The notes under the pieces: generated by a model
What the model was told of the DNA's origin: nothing
The model's input: only the letters and a program-made list of their open reading frames with translations
Databases searched by the model: none
From: CAZILN01 sp964540005
GTDB taxonomy: Bacteria; Bacteroidota; Bacteroidia; Bacteroidales; SM23-62
NCBI GenBank assembly: GCA_964540005.1
Contig: CAZILN010000214.1
Span: forward strand, 1 to 10,114
Direction: 5' to 3'
Length of the DNA: 10,114 bases
Translations under genes and position numbers: made by a program
Shown: positions 1-5,893 of the stretch, in pieces
Position numbering within the stretch: position 1 is the stretch's first letter
Layout: each line of letters opens with the position of its first letter

Positions 1-152
1 CAGGGAAACCTGCGACAGGGAAACCTGCGACAGGGAAACCTGCGACAGGGAAACCTGCGACAGGGAAACCCGCGACAGGGAAACCTGCGACAGGGAAACC
101 CGCGACAGGGAAACCTGCGACAGGGAAACCCGCGACAGGAAAACCTGCGACA
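1..152 (+). repeat. 15-bp tandem repeat array (10 units) encoding GKPAT
   Basis: Ten head-to-tail 15-bp units (CAGGGAAACCYGCGA) fill bases 1-150, followed by a truncated CAGGG. Differences between units are few and synonymous: the proline codon is CCT in units 1-4, 6, 8 and 10 and CCC in units 5, 7 and 9; unit 10 also has GGA for GGG. Units 5-10 thus form a 30-bp higher-order repeat. The unit length is a multiple of three, so gain or loss of units would keep the frame. The array touches the left edge, so its true length is unknown. Confidence 0.97.
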
Positions 153-611
153 GGGACCACAGCAGGCAAACCGGCAACCCGGACTTCAACCGGCAAACCC
201 TCAACCCGGACTTCCTCAGGAAAGCCGGCTTCCCTCGAGAAAGCAGCTGCAGAGGCTTCATCGGCGGTCCGGAAAGGCACTCAGGAATTAGAAAAGAAAC
301 TGGCAGAAGAGAAGAAACTGGCAGAAGCCAGGGTGAAAGCTGAGGCTAAGGCAGCACTCAGGACTGAGGCAGATCTTGGTAAAGATCCTGAATCAAAAAT
401 GAATAAAGCCGGGAATGAGCTTAAGAAAAGCCAAAAGGCTCTTAAGAAAGCCGACGTTAAGAAAAAGAAACTTAAAAAGGAATTAGTAGCAGCCAGAAAG
501 AAAAAGCTGAAAAAAAAGATACTGAAGTCACTGTTGAAGCAGTATAAAGCAGCTAAAAGGAAGTGGAAGATCATTAAGAAAGATATAACTGCAAAGCAGA
601 AGGGTATATAA
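1..611 (+). CDS. Lysine-rich GKPAT-repeat protein, 5' end missing (partial)
   Basis: The frame whose first full codon begins at base 3 is open from the left edge to a TAA at 609-611, giving about 202 visible residues; the start lies outside the window. Order: ten GKPAT pentapeptides (bases 3-152), a short GTTA linker, two GKPxTRTSx nonamers and a final GKPAS (165-233), then a charged helix with two KKLAE(E/A) hexamers. The tail is extremely basic: about 27 lysines and 2 arginines in the last 65 residues. No enzymatic motif is visible. Such Gly/Lys/Pro/Ala/Thr repeats with a Lys/Ala tail resemble histone H1-like bacterial proteins (the AlgP/PhaF style of KPAA repeats), which bind DNA or other polyanions. 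That comparison rests on composition, not demonstrated homology. The CHAD gene starts 55 bp downstream on the same strand and may be co-transcribed. The reading frame is certain; the function is not. Confidence 0.8.
   Translation, partial: GKPATGKPATGKPATGKPATGKPATGKPATGKPATGKPATGKPATGKPATGTTAGKPATRTSTGKPSTRTSSGKPASLEKAAAEASSAVRKGTQELEKKLAEEKKLAEARVKAEAKAALRTEADLGKDPESKMNKAGNELKKSQKALKKADVKKKKLKKELVAARKKKLKKKILKSLLKQYKAAKRKWKIIKKDITAKQKGI
165..233 (+). repeat. Degenerate 27-bp repeat encoding GKPxTRTSx
   Basis: Bases 165-191 and 192-218 are two diverged 27-bp copies encoding GKPATRTST and GKPSTRTSS. A third partial copy at 219-233 encodes GKPAS. They share the GKP core with the 15-bp array just upstream and look like an older, diverged expansion of the same element. 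Confidence 0.85.
294..329 (+). repeat. 18-bp direct repeat encoding KKLAE(E/A)
   Basis: Bases 294-311 and 312-329 match at 16 of 18 positions and encode KKLAEE and KKLAEA in the helical part of the lysine-rich protein. This is a small in-frame tandem duplication, separate from the GKP repeats. Confidence 0.8.
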
Positions 612-666
612 AGGAAGTAATATCCTTCATTGTTTTGTGTAATATGCTGATTGACAGCAAACACCG

Positions 667-1524
667 GTGAACCCCGACCTTTTATCAACATATATTCGCA
701 GGCTATATAATGAACTGCAGACCCTGAACGATCTTGCTGTAAAAACCGCCGATGTTGAGGCAGTACATGATATGCGTGTGCAGATCAAACGGCTGAATTG
801 TGTATACACCTTTCTGGATGAATCAAAAATAAACGGGATTAAAAGACTGGAATATTACGAGAAACTGAAAGCTTATTTCAAGATTGCAGGAAATCTTCGC
901 GACATTCAGTTGCATAGATCCTTACTCCAGGAGTATAAAGATCAAAATGGTGATCTGTACCAGGATTATGATAAATATATAACTGCTCTTGAAGGAGATG
1001 CCCGCGATTATTTCCACAGGAACCGTGACAGTTTCCCCATCAGGGAACAAAAAACCATTAGCAGTTCCATCCTTAATTCAGTTAAAAAGATCAGTCCCTC
1101 CGAGCTGTATAAACTTTCCGTTGTCTTTATTTCAGACCGGATTAGAAAGATTGAATCATATTACCTTCATTATGAGACTGAAGAATACCTTCATAAAACC
1201 CGCCAGACCATTAAGGAATTAAGGTACTTTCTGGAATTATTCATTGAATGTTCAGATAATACAGGAACACCCATAATCAAGTTTGAGGAGATCAAACAGG
1301 TCGAGGAGATCCTGGGTGGATGGAATGATAAACAGGTGTTTTGCGAGGATCTGAAACGTTATTACAAAAATTACAGGATCCTCCACGGCGGGAATACGTT
1401 GCCTGTTTATGAGAACCTGATTTTACAGGTGTCAGAAGATGCCAGCAGGGAAATTGTTGATATCCAACCCGTTTTACTCAGTCTTATTAGCTATTTATCC
1501 CTGAGCCTGTTGCGTCTTAAATAA
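667..1524 (+). CDS. CHAD domain-containing protein (putative polyphosphate-binding)
   Basis: A 285-residue, mostly helical protein. It carries the conserved histidine and basic positions of the CHAD fold: VHDMRVQIKRL (His34, Arg37, Lys41, Arg42), GNLRDIQ (Arg78, Asp79), LHKTRQTIKELRYFLEL (His176, Arg179, Lys183, Arg186) and the late VEEILGGWNDKQVF segment that resembles the usual LG..ND motif. The whole protein is essentially one CHAD domain, with no fused CYTH domain, signal peptide or membrane segment, so it should be cytosolic. CHAD domains are known to bind inorganic polyphosphate and several locate to polyphosphate granules; no catalysis is assigned. The start is GTG at 667: an in-frame stop at 652-654 leaves no earlier start. 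No clear Shine-Dalgarno sequence is seen. It follows the lysine-rich repeat gene by 55 bp on the same strand and converges with the metallo-hydrolase gene. Confidence 0.9.
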   Translation: MNPDLLSTYIRRLYNELQTLNDLAVKTADVEAVHDMRVQIKRLNCVYTFLDESKINGIKRLEYYEKLKAYFKIAGNLRDIQLHRSLLQEYKDQNGDLYQDYDKYITALEGDARDYFHRNRDSFPIREQKTISSSILNSVKKISPSELYKLSVVFISDRIRKIESYYLHYETEEYLHKTRQTIKELRYFLELFIECSDNTGTPIIKFEEIKQVEEILGGWNDKQVFCEDLKRYYKNYRILHGGNTLPVYENLILQVSEDASREIVDIQPVLLSLISYLSLSLLRLK

Positions 1525-1579
1525 AGCAGGGCCAATCCCGGAGTGCGTTTCAGCTTCTCTTTTGATCTGAGTCCTTTAC

Positions 1580-2398
1580 TTATTGAAGTTCGGCGATATC
1601 AACTATCCGTCCTGCTCCCAGTTTCAGAAAATGTTCCCCGAATACATCTTTGAATTCTTCAATGGTACCATCCCCGCTGCAATGCGTGGGGGCGGCATAC
1701 ACGATACCTGAAGAAAGGAATTCTTCTGCTATCCTTTTTACCTCACTTATTCCGGTGCGCAGAAGGTGAAAGCCTCCCATCACAAGCAGTATCTTCTTAT
1801 CGCTGATCTCCCTGGATTTTTCCACGATCCCGGTGATGCCCGGGTGAGCGCAGCCGGTCATAACAATATTTCCTTTGCTGGTTTCGATAATCAGGGACTG
1901 CTCTATGATAGCTGTGCCCATCTCACCGGTAGAGAACACACCCTTAATAATTTCAATCGGTTCAGTAACCTCTATCATCTTAGCACAGGATGCTTTGACT
2001 TCCTTCTTGAATCCATCGGGAAAAGAGGCTGGCAGGTACACCTTAACATCAGGATTTTTCTCCAGGAAAGATCTCAGTCCGCCTGTGTGGTCAGCATGGA
2101 TATGAGATAAAACTACGATATCAACATCATTCGGATACTTCTTAAGGATGGACATGTTTGACAGCAACAGACCATCATCATTTCCTGTGTCAAAGAGTAT
2201 TGTTTTATCCAATCCTTCAATCAGGCAGGAAAAACCCCAGTTGGTATTCAAATCCTCGTTAAATTGATAGTTGTCATAAAGAATAGTCAATACTGGCAGG
2301 ACGTCTTCAGGTGGCATGACAGATGAATTTACGGGTTCAGCAGAGAAAGATACAAGGCCTGTAAATAGCAAACAGGTCATTATGACTGATCTTTTCAT
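1580..2398 (-). CDS. Exported metallo-beta-lactamase-fold hydrolase (COG1237-like)
   Basis: A 272-residue protein. The N-terminus (MKRSVIMTCLLFTGLVSFSA) looks like a Sec signal peptide, probably cleaved after SFSA near residue 20; there is no lipobox. The mature part has the metal-binding HxHxDH motif (HIHADH, residues 99-104), FDTGND before it, TGCAHPG with His185, GGFHL with His211 and APTHCSG with His239, and ends in a GAGRIVDI strand. The GC(A/S)HPG, GGFHL and PTHC set is characteristic of the COG1237 branch, whose members are often annotated after the archaeal RFA-P (methanopterin) synthase. That role is improbable for an exported bacterial protein, so the substrate should be left open. 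All expected metal ligands are present, so it is probably active. The first ATG is favoured over Met7 because it supplies the Lys-Arg n-region. The gene stands alone on its strand, divergent from the lipoproteins and convergent with the CHAD gene. Confidence 0.9.
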   Translation of the reverse strand: MKRSVIMTCLLFTGLVSFSAEPVNSSVMPPEDVLPVLTILYDNYQFNEDLNTNWGFSCLIEGLDKTILFDTGNDDGLLLSNMSILKKYPNDVDIVVLSHIHADHTGGLRSFLEKNPDVKVYLPASFPDGFKKEVKASCAKMIEVTEPIEIIKGVFSTGEMGTAIIEQSLIIETSKGNIVMTGCAHPGITGIVEKSREISDKKILLVMGGFHLLRTGISEVKRIAEEFLSSGIVYAAPTHCSGDGTIEEFKDVFGEHFLKLGAGRIVDIAELQ

Positions 2399-2522
2399 GA
2401 TTCTCGTATTTAGTTCTACTCTGATTTATGTCTATTAAAGGTAAGGAATTCCCTAATAAAAACCTCCTGCCGATACATTAATAATGTCCAGCATGAATTT
2501 TCCCCTGTTCATCGAATATTTT

Positions 2523-2552
2523 TTTGATTCATCTACCGTCGCATTTACTTTG
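2523..2552 (+). promoter_or_regulatory. Possible Bacteroidota-type promoter for the lipoprotein genes
   Basis: TTTG at 2523-2526 and TTACTTTG at 2545-2552 are separated by 18 bp. They approximate the -33 TTTG and -7 TAnnTTTG elements known for this phylum, with one mismatch in the -7 box. A start a few bases downstream would place the inverted repeat at 2566-2602 in the 5' untranslated leader. The motif is short in AT-rich DNA, so chance occurrence is quite possible. Confidence 0.3.
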
Positions 2553-2565
2553 TTCCTGAAATTAT

Positions 2566-2602
2566 TCCGTCCTGGGAATTAGTTAATCAGTTTCAGGACG
2601 GA
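2566..2602 (+). promoter_or_regulatory. Inverted repeat / leader hairpin upstream of the lipoprotein genes
   Basis: Perfect 9-bp arms TCCGTCCTG (2566-2574) and CAGGACGGA (2594-2602) flank 19 bases. As RNA the stem can grow by two G-U pairs, leaving a 15-base loop. It ends 33 bases before the ATG at 2636. It could be an operator for a dimeric regulator, a leader hairpin affecting message stability or translation, or a transcription attenuator. No U-run follows, so a plain terminator is less likely. Confidence 0.6.
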
Positions 2603-2635
2603 TTTAGTAAGGATGAAAAACTAATACACCAGACA

Positions 2636-3310
2636 ATGAAAACAAAAACGATTTTATTAATCATGGCATTGACTGCTATTGTAGTTTCATGCATCCCCTC
2701 ACTCTATCCTCTTTATAAGCCAAAGGATCTTATCCTCGATGAAAACCTGCAGGGAATATTCAGATCCGAGGATGATGATTACTGGCAGATAGAATTGCTT
2801 GACCTGGAATGGGAGAAACAGTTCTCAGAAGACTGGAACAAATATAATTCAGGCAAGACATACAAACTGGTTGTCAGGGAAGATGAGCTTGTTCAGGATT
2901 TTGCTATGCATTTGCTAAAACTCGGAGATGATCATTATTTGGATTTTTATCCGGTTGACTTTGAAATTCCAAATAAGCTGCTAAAACAACAGCTGGTCCC
3001 GGCCCATATTTTTGCCAAAGCAGAAATCACTGATAAATACCTGATACTGCATTTCTTTGATATGGATTGGATGGAGGAGCTTTTTGAAAAGAACCAGATC
3101 AAGCTTTCTCATGCTGAATTAACTGACAGGTATTTACTGACCGCTAAGACTGATGAACTGCAGAAGTTCATCATCAAATATGCCAATGACAGTACCACAT
3201 TTCTGGATGCTGACACCCTGTTAAGGAAACCTGTGTGGGCGGGTAAAACTGATCCATTGGAATTCAATTTATTTTTAACAGGATACTCATCTCACGACAG
3301 AATATTTTAA
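2636..3310 (+). CDS. Putative lipoprotein of unknown function (paralogue A)
   Basis: A 224-residue protein with a lipoprotein signal: a lysine-rich n-region (MKTKT), a hydrophobic core, and a lipobox ending in Cys19 (AIVVSC). The mature N-terminus begins CIPSLYPLYKPKDL. No acidic surface-export signal directly follows the cysteine, so a periplasm-facing membrane location is the simplest reading. No known domain was recognised. The body is shared with the next gene: a GKTYKL strand, FAMHLLKLGDDHYLDFYP, a PAHIFAKAEI segment, HFFDMDWMEEL, KLSH and TAKTDELQKFI. The alternating strands suggest a small beta-rich fold. A tail of about 25 residues after the shared DTLLRK (WAGKTDPLEFN onward) is absent from the paralogue. 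An A-rich stretch precedes the ATG and no Shine-Dalgarno sequence is evident. It probably heads an operon with the paralogue 18 bp downstream. Confidence 0.85.
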   Translation: MKTKTILLIMALTAIVVSCIPSLYPLYKPKDLILDENLQGIFRSEDDDYWQIELLDLEWEKQFSEDWNKYNSGKTYKLVVREDELVQDFAMHLLKLGDDHYLDFYPVDFEIPNKLLKQQLVPAHIFAKAEITDKYLILHFFDMDWMEELFEKNQIKLSHAELTDRYLLTAKTDELQKFIIKYANDSTTFLDADTLLRKPVWAGKTDPLEFNLFLTGYSSHDRIF

Positions 3311-3328
3311 ATAGTAAACCTATAAATC

Positions 3329-3949
3329 ATGAAAGCAAAAATAATTATATGTACTTTCCTGCTGGGCCTCCTGCTCCCATCATGCATCCCATCTCTTTAC
3401 CCGCTATATAAAAACCAGGATCTGAAAACCAACGATCTGTTAAAAGGCCTGTGGAAAGAAGTGCAGGATGAGAACTACACATGGGAAATTTCTGCTCCCA
3501 AAGATGACTCCAGGGACTTTGTTATTTTCAAGGATACCAAGTGGTCAGATTTCGATGAAGCCGGACGAACTTACCGCTTGGAAGGCGGGCACCGGAGAGA
3601 GGAGCCAGGGAAATTTGCTCTCCACCTGGTTGAGCTGGATGGGCAGGATTACCTGAACTTTTATCCGATGGACTGGGAACTTTCACATGATTTCCTTAAC
3701 TGGCACATGGTGGAAGCCAATATTTTTTCACGCGTCGAGATCAGTACGGATACCCTTTTTGTTCATTTTTTCGATCCGGATTATATGGAGCAACTCATCC
3801 TCGAGAACAGGATCAAGATCTCACATGTGAAACTGGATGAAAGAATATTCATCACTGCACGTACTGAAGAGCTTCAGAAATTCGTAAAGAAGTTCGGGAA
3901 TAACCCCGAAGCCTATATAAAGACCGATACCCTGGTAAGGGCAAATTAA
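3329..3949 (+). CDS. Putative lipoprotein of unknown function (paralogue B)
   Basis: A 206-residue lipoprotein, evidently a tandem paralogue of the preceding gene. The signal peptide ends in a lipobox with Cys19 (LLLPSC), and the mature N-terminus CIPSLYPLYK is the same as in the first copy. Matching blocks follow in the same order: GRTYRL, FALHLVELDGQDYLNFYPMD, EANIFSRVEI, HFFDPDYMEQL, KISH, TARTEELQKFV and DTLVRA. The middle of the N-terminal third differs most, with a longer insert around residues 48-70 (PKDDSRDFVIFKDTKW). The copy stops just after DTLVRAN. The paralogues have diverged well beyond a recent duplication, so both have probably been kept for distinct uses. Only 18 bp separates them, so co-transcription is likely. 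The kinase gene begins 73 bp downstream. No function is known to me for this family. Confidence 0.85.
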   Translation: MKAKIIICTFLLGLLLPSCIPSLYPLYKNQDLKTNDLLKGLWKEVQDENYTWEISAPKDDSRDFVIFKDTKWSDFDEAGRTYRLEGGHRREEPGKFALHLVELDGQDYLNFYPMDWELSHDFLNWHMVEANIFSRVEISTDTLFVHFFDPDYMEQLILENRIKISHVKLDERIFITARTEELQKFVKKFGNNPEAYIKTDTLVRAN

Positions 3950-3963
3950 TTTTTTGTTATTTT

Positions 3964-4002
3964 GTTCCTTGAGATGTTCAATAGACTATTTTCTCAAGAA
4001 AC
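3964..4002 (+). promoter_or_regulatory. Imperfect 11-bp inverted repeat upstream of the LytS-type kinase
   Basis: Left arm GTTCCTTGAGA (3964-3974) pairs with right arm TCTCAAGAAAC (3992-4002) at 10 of 11 positions across a 17-base spacer. It lies between the lipoprotein stop at 3949 and the kinase start at 4023. T-rich DNA (TTTTTTGTTATTTTG) precedes it. It could be an operator for the kinase/regulator genes or a stem that separates them from the lipoprotein transcript. No U-run follows the right arm. Confidence 0.5.
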
Positions 4003-4022
4003 GTCCATGATAATATACTCCA

Positions 4023-5084
4023 GTGAAGCTTGATAATTTGCGTAAATACTTTCAGAATATTGCAGGCAACAGGATAGTCCAGCACTTTCTTTTCTGGGGA
4101 CTATCCTTCGTGATACTGGTGAACTTTTTCTCCACTTCCAATAAGATGGAGAAAATTGATTTCATATACACCTTCCTTTTTCATATCAGCCTGGTAATAG
4201 CCGTTTATGTGAATATCTGGCTGCTGATACCCCTGTTTATGACAAAGCGCAGATACCTGTATTACCTGCTGACCGTTGTGGCACTGCTGTTCCTTTCATC
4301 ATTCATTAATCAGCTGACCTTCAGTAAACTGGTGGATATTATCCTTCCGGATTATTATTTCATTTCTTTTTATGAGCTTGATGATATTCTGAAATTTATT
4401 TTTATCTACCTGGCTCTTTCCAGCCTGTTAAAACTATCCAAAGGATGGTTTATGCTTATGGAAACCAACCGCAGGATGCTGCTGATCGAGAAGGAAAAAA
4501 CCGAAACCGAACTGAAAGCTCTCAGGTCACAGGTCAATCCTCATTTCCTGTTTAATTCCCTGAACAACATTTATTCCCTGGCATTGAACCGTTCAGAAAA
4601 CACCCCGGAAGTAATCCTGAAACTATCTGAACTGATGAGGTATATGCTTTATGAATCTAATGAGCAGCTGGTACCGCTCAGGAAGGAGCTGGTATACCTG
4701 GAGAACTATATCGAGTTGCAGAGGATCCGTTCTGATCAACAGGCTTCCATCTCATATGAATTTCATGGGGATGTAAAAGACCAGAAAATTGCTCCTTTAC
4801 TGTTTCTTCCTTTCGTTGAAAACAGTTTTAAACATGGAATAAAAGGGGAAACCGAAGGGGTATTTGTGAATATCAGGCTGGAACTGGAAGAGGAAAATTT
4901 AGTTTTCATGGCAGAGAATAATAAAGGAAGGATTGATTCCATTGAAGAGGATCCGGAAAGTGGTATCGGACTTCAGAATGCAAGGCGGCGCCTTGAATTG
5001 ATCTATCCCGGCAAACATGTGCTGGAAATAACAGAAAATGATAGTAATTTCACCGTTAAGCTCAAGCTGAAACTAAGATGGTAA
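4023..5084 (+). CDS. LytS/YehU-family membrane sensor histidine kinase
   Basis: A 353-residue kinase. The N-terminal half has four hydrophobic membrane segments, roughly residues 18-38, 46-73, 78-100 and 123-146, with little periplasmic sequence, so ligand sensing in the membrane or through a partner is likely. A short coiled linker (residues 147-168) leads to the His_kinase (PF06580) signature LRSQVNPHFLFNSLNNIYSL, with the phospho-accepting His174. The ATP-binding part has an N-box at PFVENSFKHG (263-272) and a G-box at GIGLQNARRRL (314-324). The start is GTG at 4023: an in-frame TAA at 4011-4013 excludes earlier starts. The 3' end overlaps the regulator gene by 7 bp, which indicates translational coupling and a cognate pair. 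Phosphotransfer to Asp55 of the downstream regulator is expected from family knowledge; the signal is unknown. Confidence 0.93.
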   Translation: MKLDNLRKYFQNIAGNRIVQHFLFWGLSFVILVNFFSTSNKMEKIDFIYTFLFHISLVIAVYVNIWLLIPLFMTKRRYLYYLLTVVALLFLSSFINQLTFSKLVDIILPDYYFISFYELDDILKFIFIYLALSSLLKLSKGWFMLMETNRRMLLIEKEKTETELKALRSQVNPHFLFNSLNNIYSLALNRSENTPEVILKLSELMRYMLYESNEQLVPLRKELVYLENYIELQRIRSDQQASISYEFHGDVKDQKIAPLLFLPFVENSFKHGIKGETEGVFVNIRLELEEENLVFMAENNKGRIDSIEEDPESGIGLQNARRRLELIYPGKHVLEITENDSNFTVKLKLKLRW

Positions 5085-5803
5085 TAAACTGCATTATAGT
5101 TGATGATGAGCCGCTGGCCAGGGAGGTGCTGGAAAAATATGTTGCTGATTGCCCACAGCTCAGGCTGAGCGATTCCTGCAGTTCTGCTTTTGAGGCCATT
5201 GATTCGGTAAAGAATAATGAGGTGGATCTTATCTTCCTGGACATCAATATGCCAAAGCTTTCAGGCATCAGTATGATACGGACCATGGACGCTCCGCCTG
5301 AGGTGATATTTACTACGGCCTATCCTGAATTTGCTGTCGAGGGATTTGAGCTTGATGCTGCCGACTACCTGGTGAAGCCCTTCTCTTTTGAACGTTTTAT
5401 GAAGGCTGTGAATAAAGCCATAAGGCGTTTTGAGATGCGGAAAGCTGGAGGAATTGAAACCGGGAACCACGATAATCACAGCTACCTCCTGATTAAGTGT
5501 GACGGAAAACTTTACAGAGTGGATTTTGATATGATATATTACCTGGAAGCATTCGGGGACTATATCAAAGTGCATTTAGAGGACGGGACCCTTCTGACAC
5601 ATGATACCTTAAAACGCATGGAGAGCCTGTTACCTGGCGGAAAATTCCTCAGGATTCACAGATCTTTTATAATCGCACTCGAAAGGATACAATTTATTGA
5701 AGGGAACCGCATCAGGATAGGTAATGCGGACATTCCTGTGGCGGCATCTTACCGTGAGGGATTAATGAAAGAACTGGACAGCAGAACTGAGGATAGTGAA
5801 TAG
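5078..5803 (+). CDS. LytTR-family response regulator
   Basis: A 241-residue regulator. The receiver domain (about residues 1-120) has the acidic pocket Asp9/Asp10, phospho-acceptor Asp55 in LIFLDINMP, Thr79/Thr80 in FTTAY and Lys100 in LVKPF. A linker of roughly 15 residues joins it to a LytTR DNA-binding domain (about 136-232), recognisable from IYYLEAFGDYIKVHL, the TLKRMESLLPG segment, FLRIHRSFI and the closing IPVAASYREGL. LytTR domains bind DNA as an array of beta strands and regulators of this class activate or repress nearby genes. The ATG lies inside the kinase gene in another frame, so the two proteins should be made together. Candidate targets are the local intergenic regions that carry inverted repeats, but LytTR sites are usually direct repeats, so this link is untested. 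Confidence 0.94.
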   Translation: MVINCIIVDDEPLAREVLEKYVADCPQLRLSDSCSSAFEAIDSVKNNEVDLIFLDINMPKLSGISMIRTMDAPPEVIFTTAYPEFAVEGFELDAADYLVKPFSFERFMKAVNKAIRRFEMRKAGGIETGNHDNHSYLLIKCDGKLYRVDFDMIYYLEAFGDYIKVHLEDGTLLTHDTLKRMESLLPGGKFLRIHRSFIIALERIQFIEGNRIRIGNADIPVAASYREGLMKELDSRTEDSE

Positions 5804-5868
5804 ACCCGGTAATGCGGCGTGTATACTTCCCATGTGTTTCAGCAATACTTTATCTGCACAGGTTTATC

Positions 5869-5893
5869 TGATCAGGACTGGTATTTCTGATCA
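5869..5893. terminator. Weak hairpin between convergent genes
   Basis: TGATCAG (5869-5875) and CTGATCA (5887-5893) form a perfect 7-bp inverted repeat with an 11-base loop. It sits between the regulator stop at 5803 and the hybrid kinase stop, overlapping the latter. It could help end transcription from both sides, but it is AT-rich and lacks a U-run. A direct repeat GGTATTTCTGA at 5880-5890 and 5899-5909 overlaps it. Confidence 0.25.

Larger units (their letters stand above)
2399..2635. other. Divergent intergenic region
   Basis: These 237 bp separate the start of the metallo-hydrolase gene (leftward) from the start of the first lipoprotein gene (rightward), so promoters for both should lie here. 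No coding potential was recognised. The right third holds a possible promoter and a strong inverted repeat, listed separately. On the minus strand a TACCTTTA at 2436-2443 is one base from the Bacteroidota -7 consensus TAnnTTTG, but no convincing -33 element accompanies it. Confidence 0.6.

Noticed and set aside
1..150. Possible CRISPR or non-coding satellite array
   Set aside because: Units are 15 bp, directly adjacent with no spacers, and stay in one open frame with only synonymous changes, so this is a coding repeat.
333..611. A separate 92-residue gene starting at the GTG at 333
   Set aside because: The frame continues open upstream through the GKPAT repeats to the window edge, so this GTG is an internal valine codon of a longer gene.
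281..691. Minus-strand open frame of 136 residues that looks like a hydrophobic membrane protein
   Set aside because: It is antisense to the lysine-rich tail; AAA/AAG codons read backwards give Phe/Leu, producing a spurious hydrophobic protein. It also runs into the start of the CHAD gene.
1525..1579. Bidirectional terminator between the convergent CHAD and metallo-hydrolase genes
   Set aside because: No stem of useful length with a U-run could be found in these 55 bases.
1766..2110. Plus-strand open frames opposite the metallo-hydrolase
   Set aside because: They show no family motifs and lie wholly opposite a gene with all its metal-binding motifs intact.
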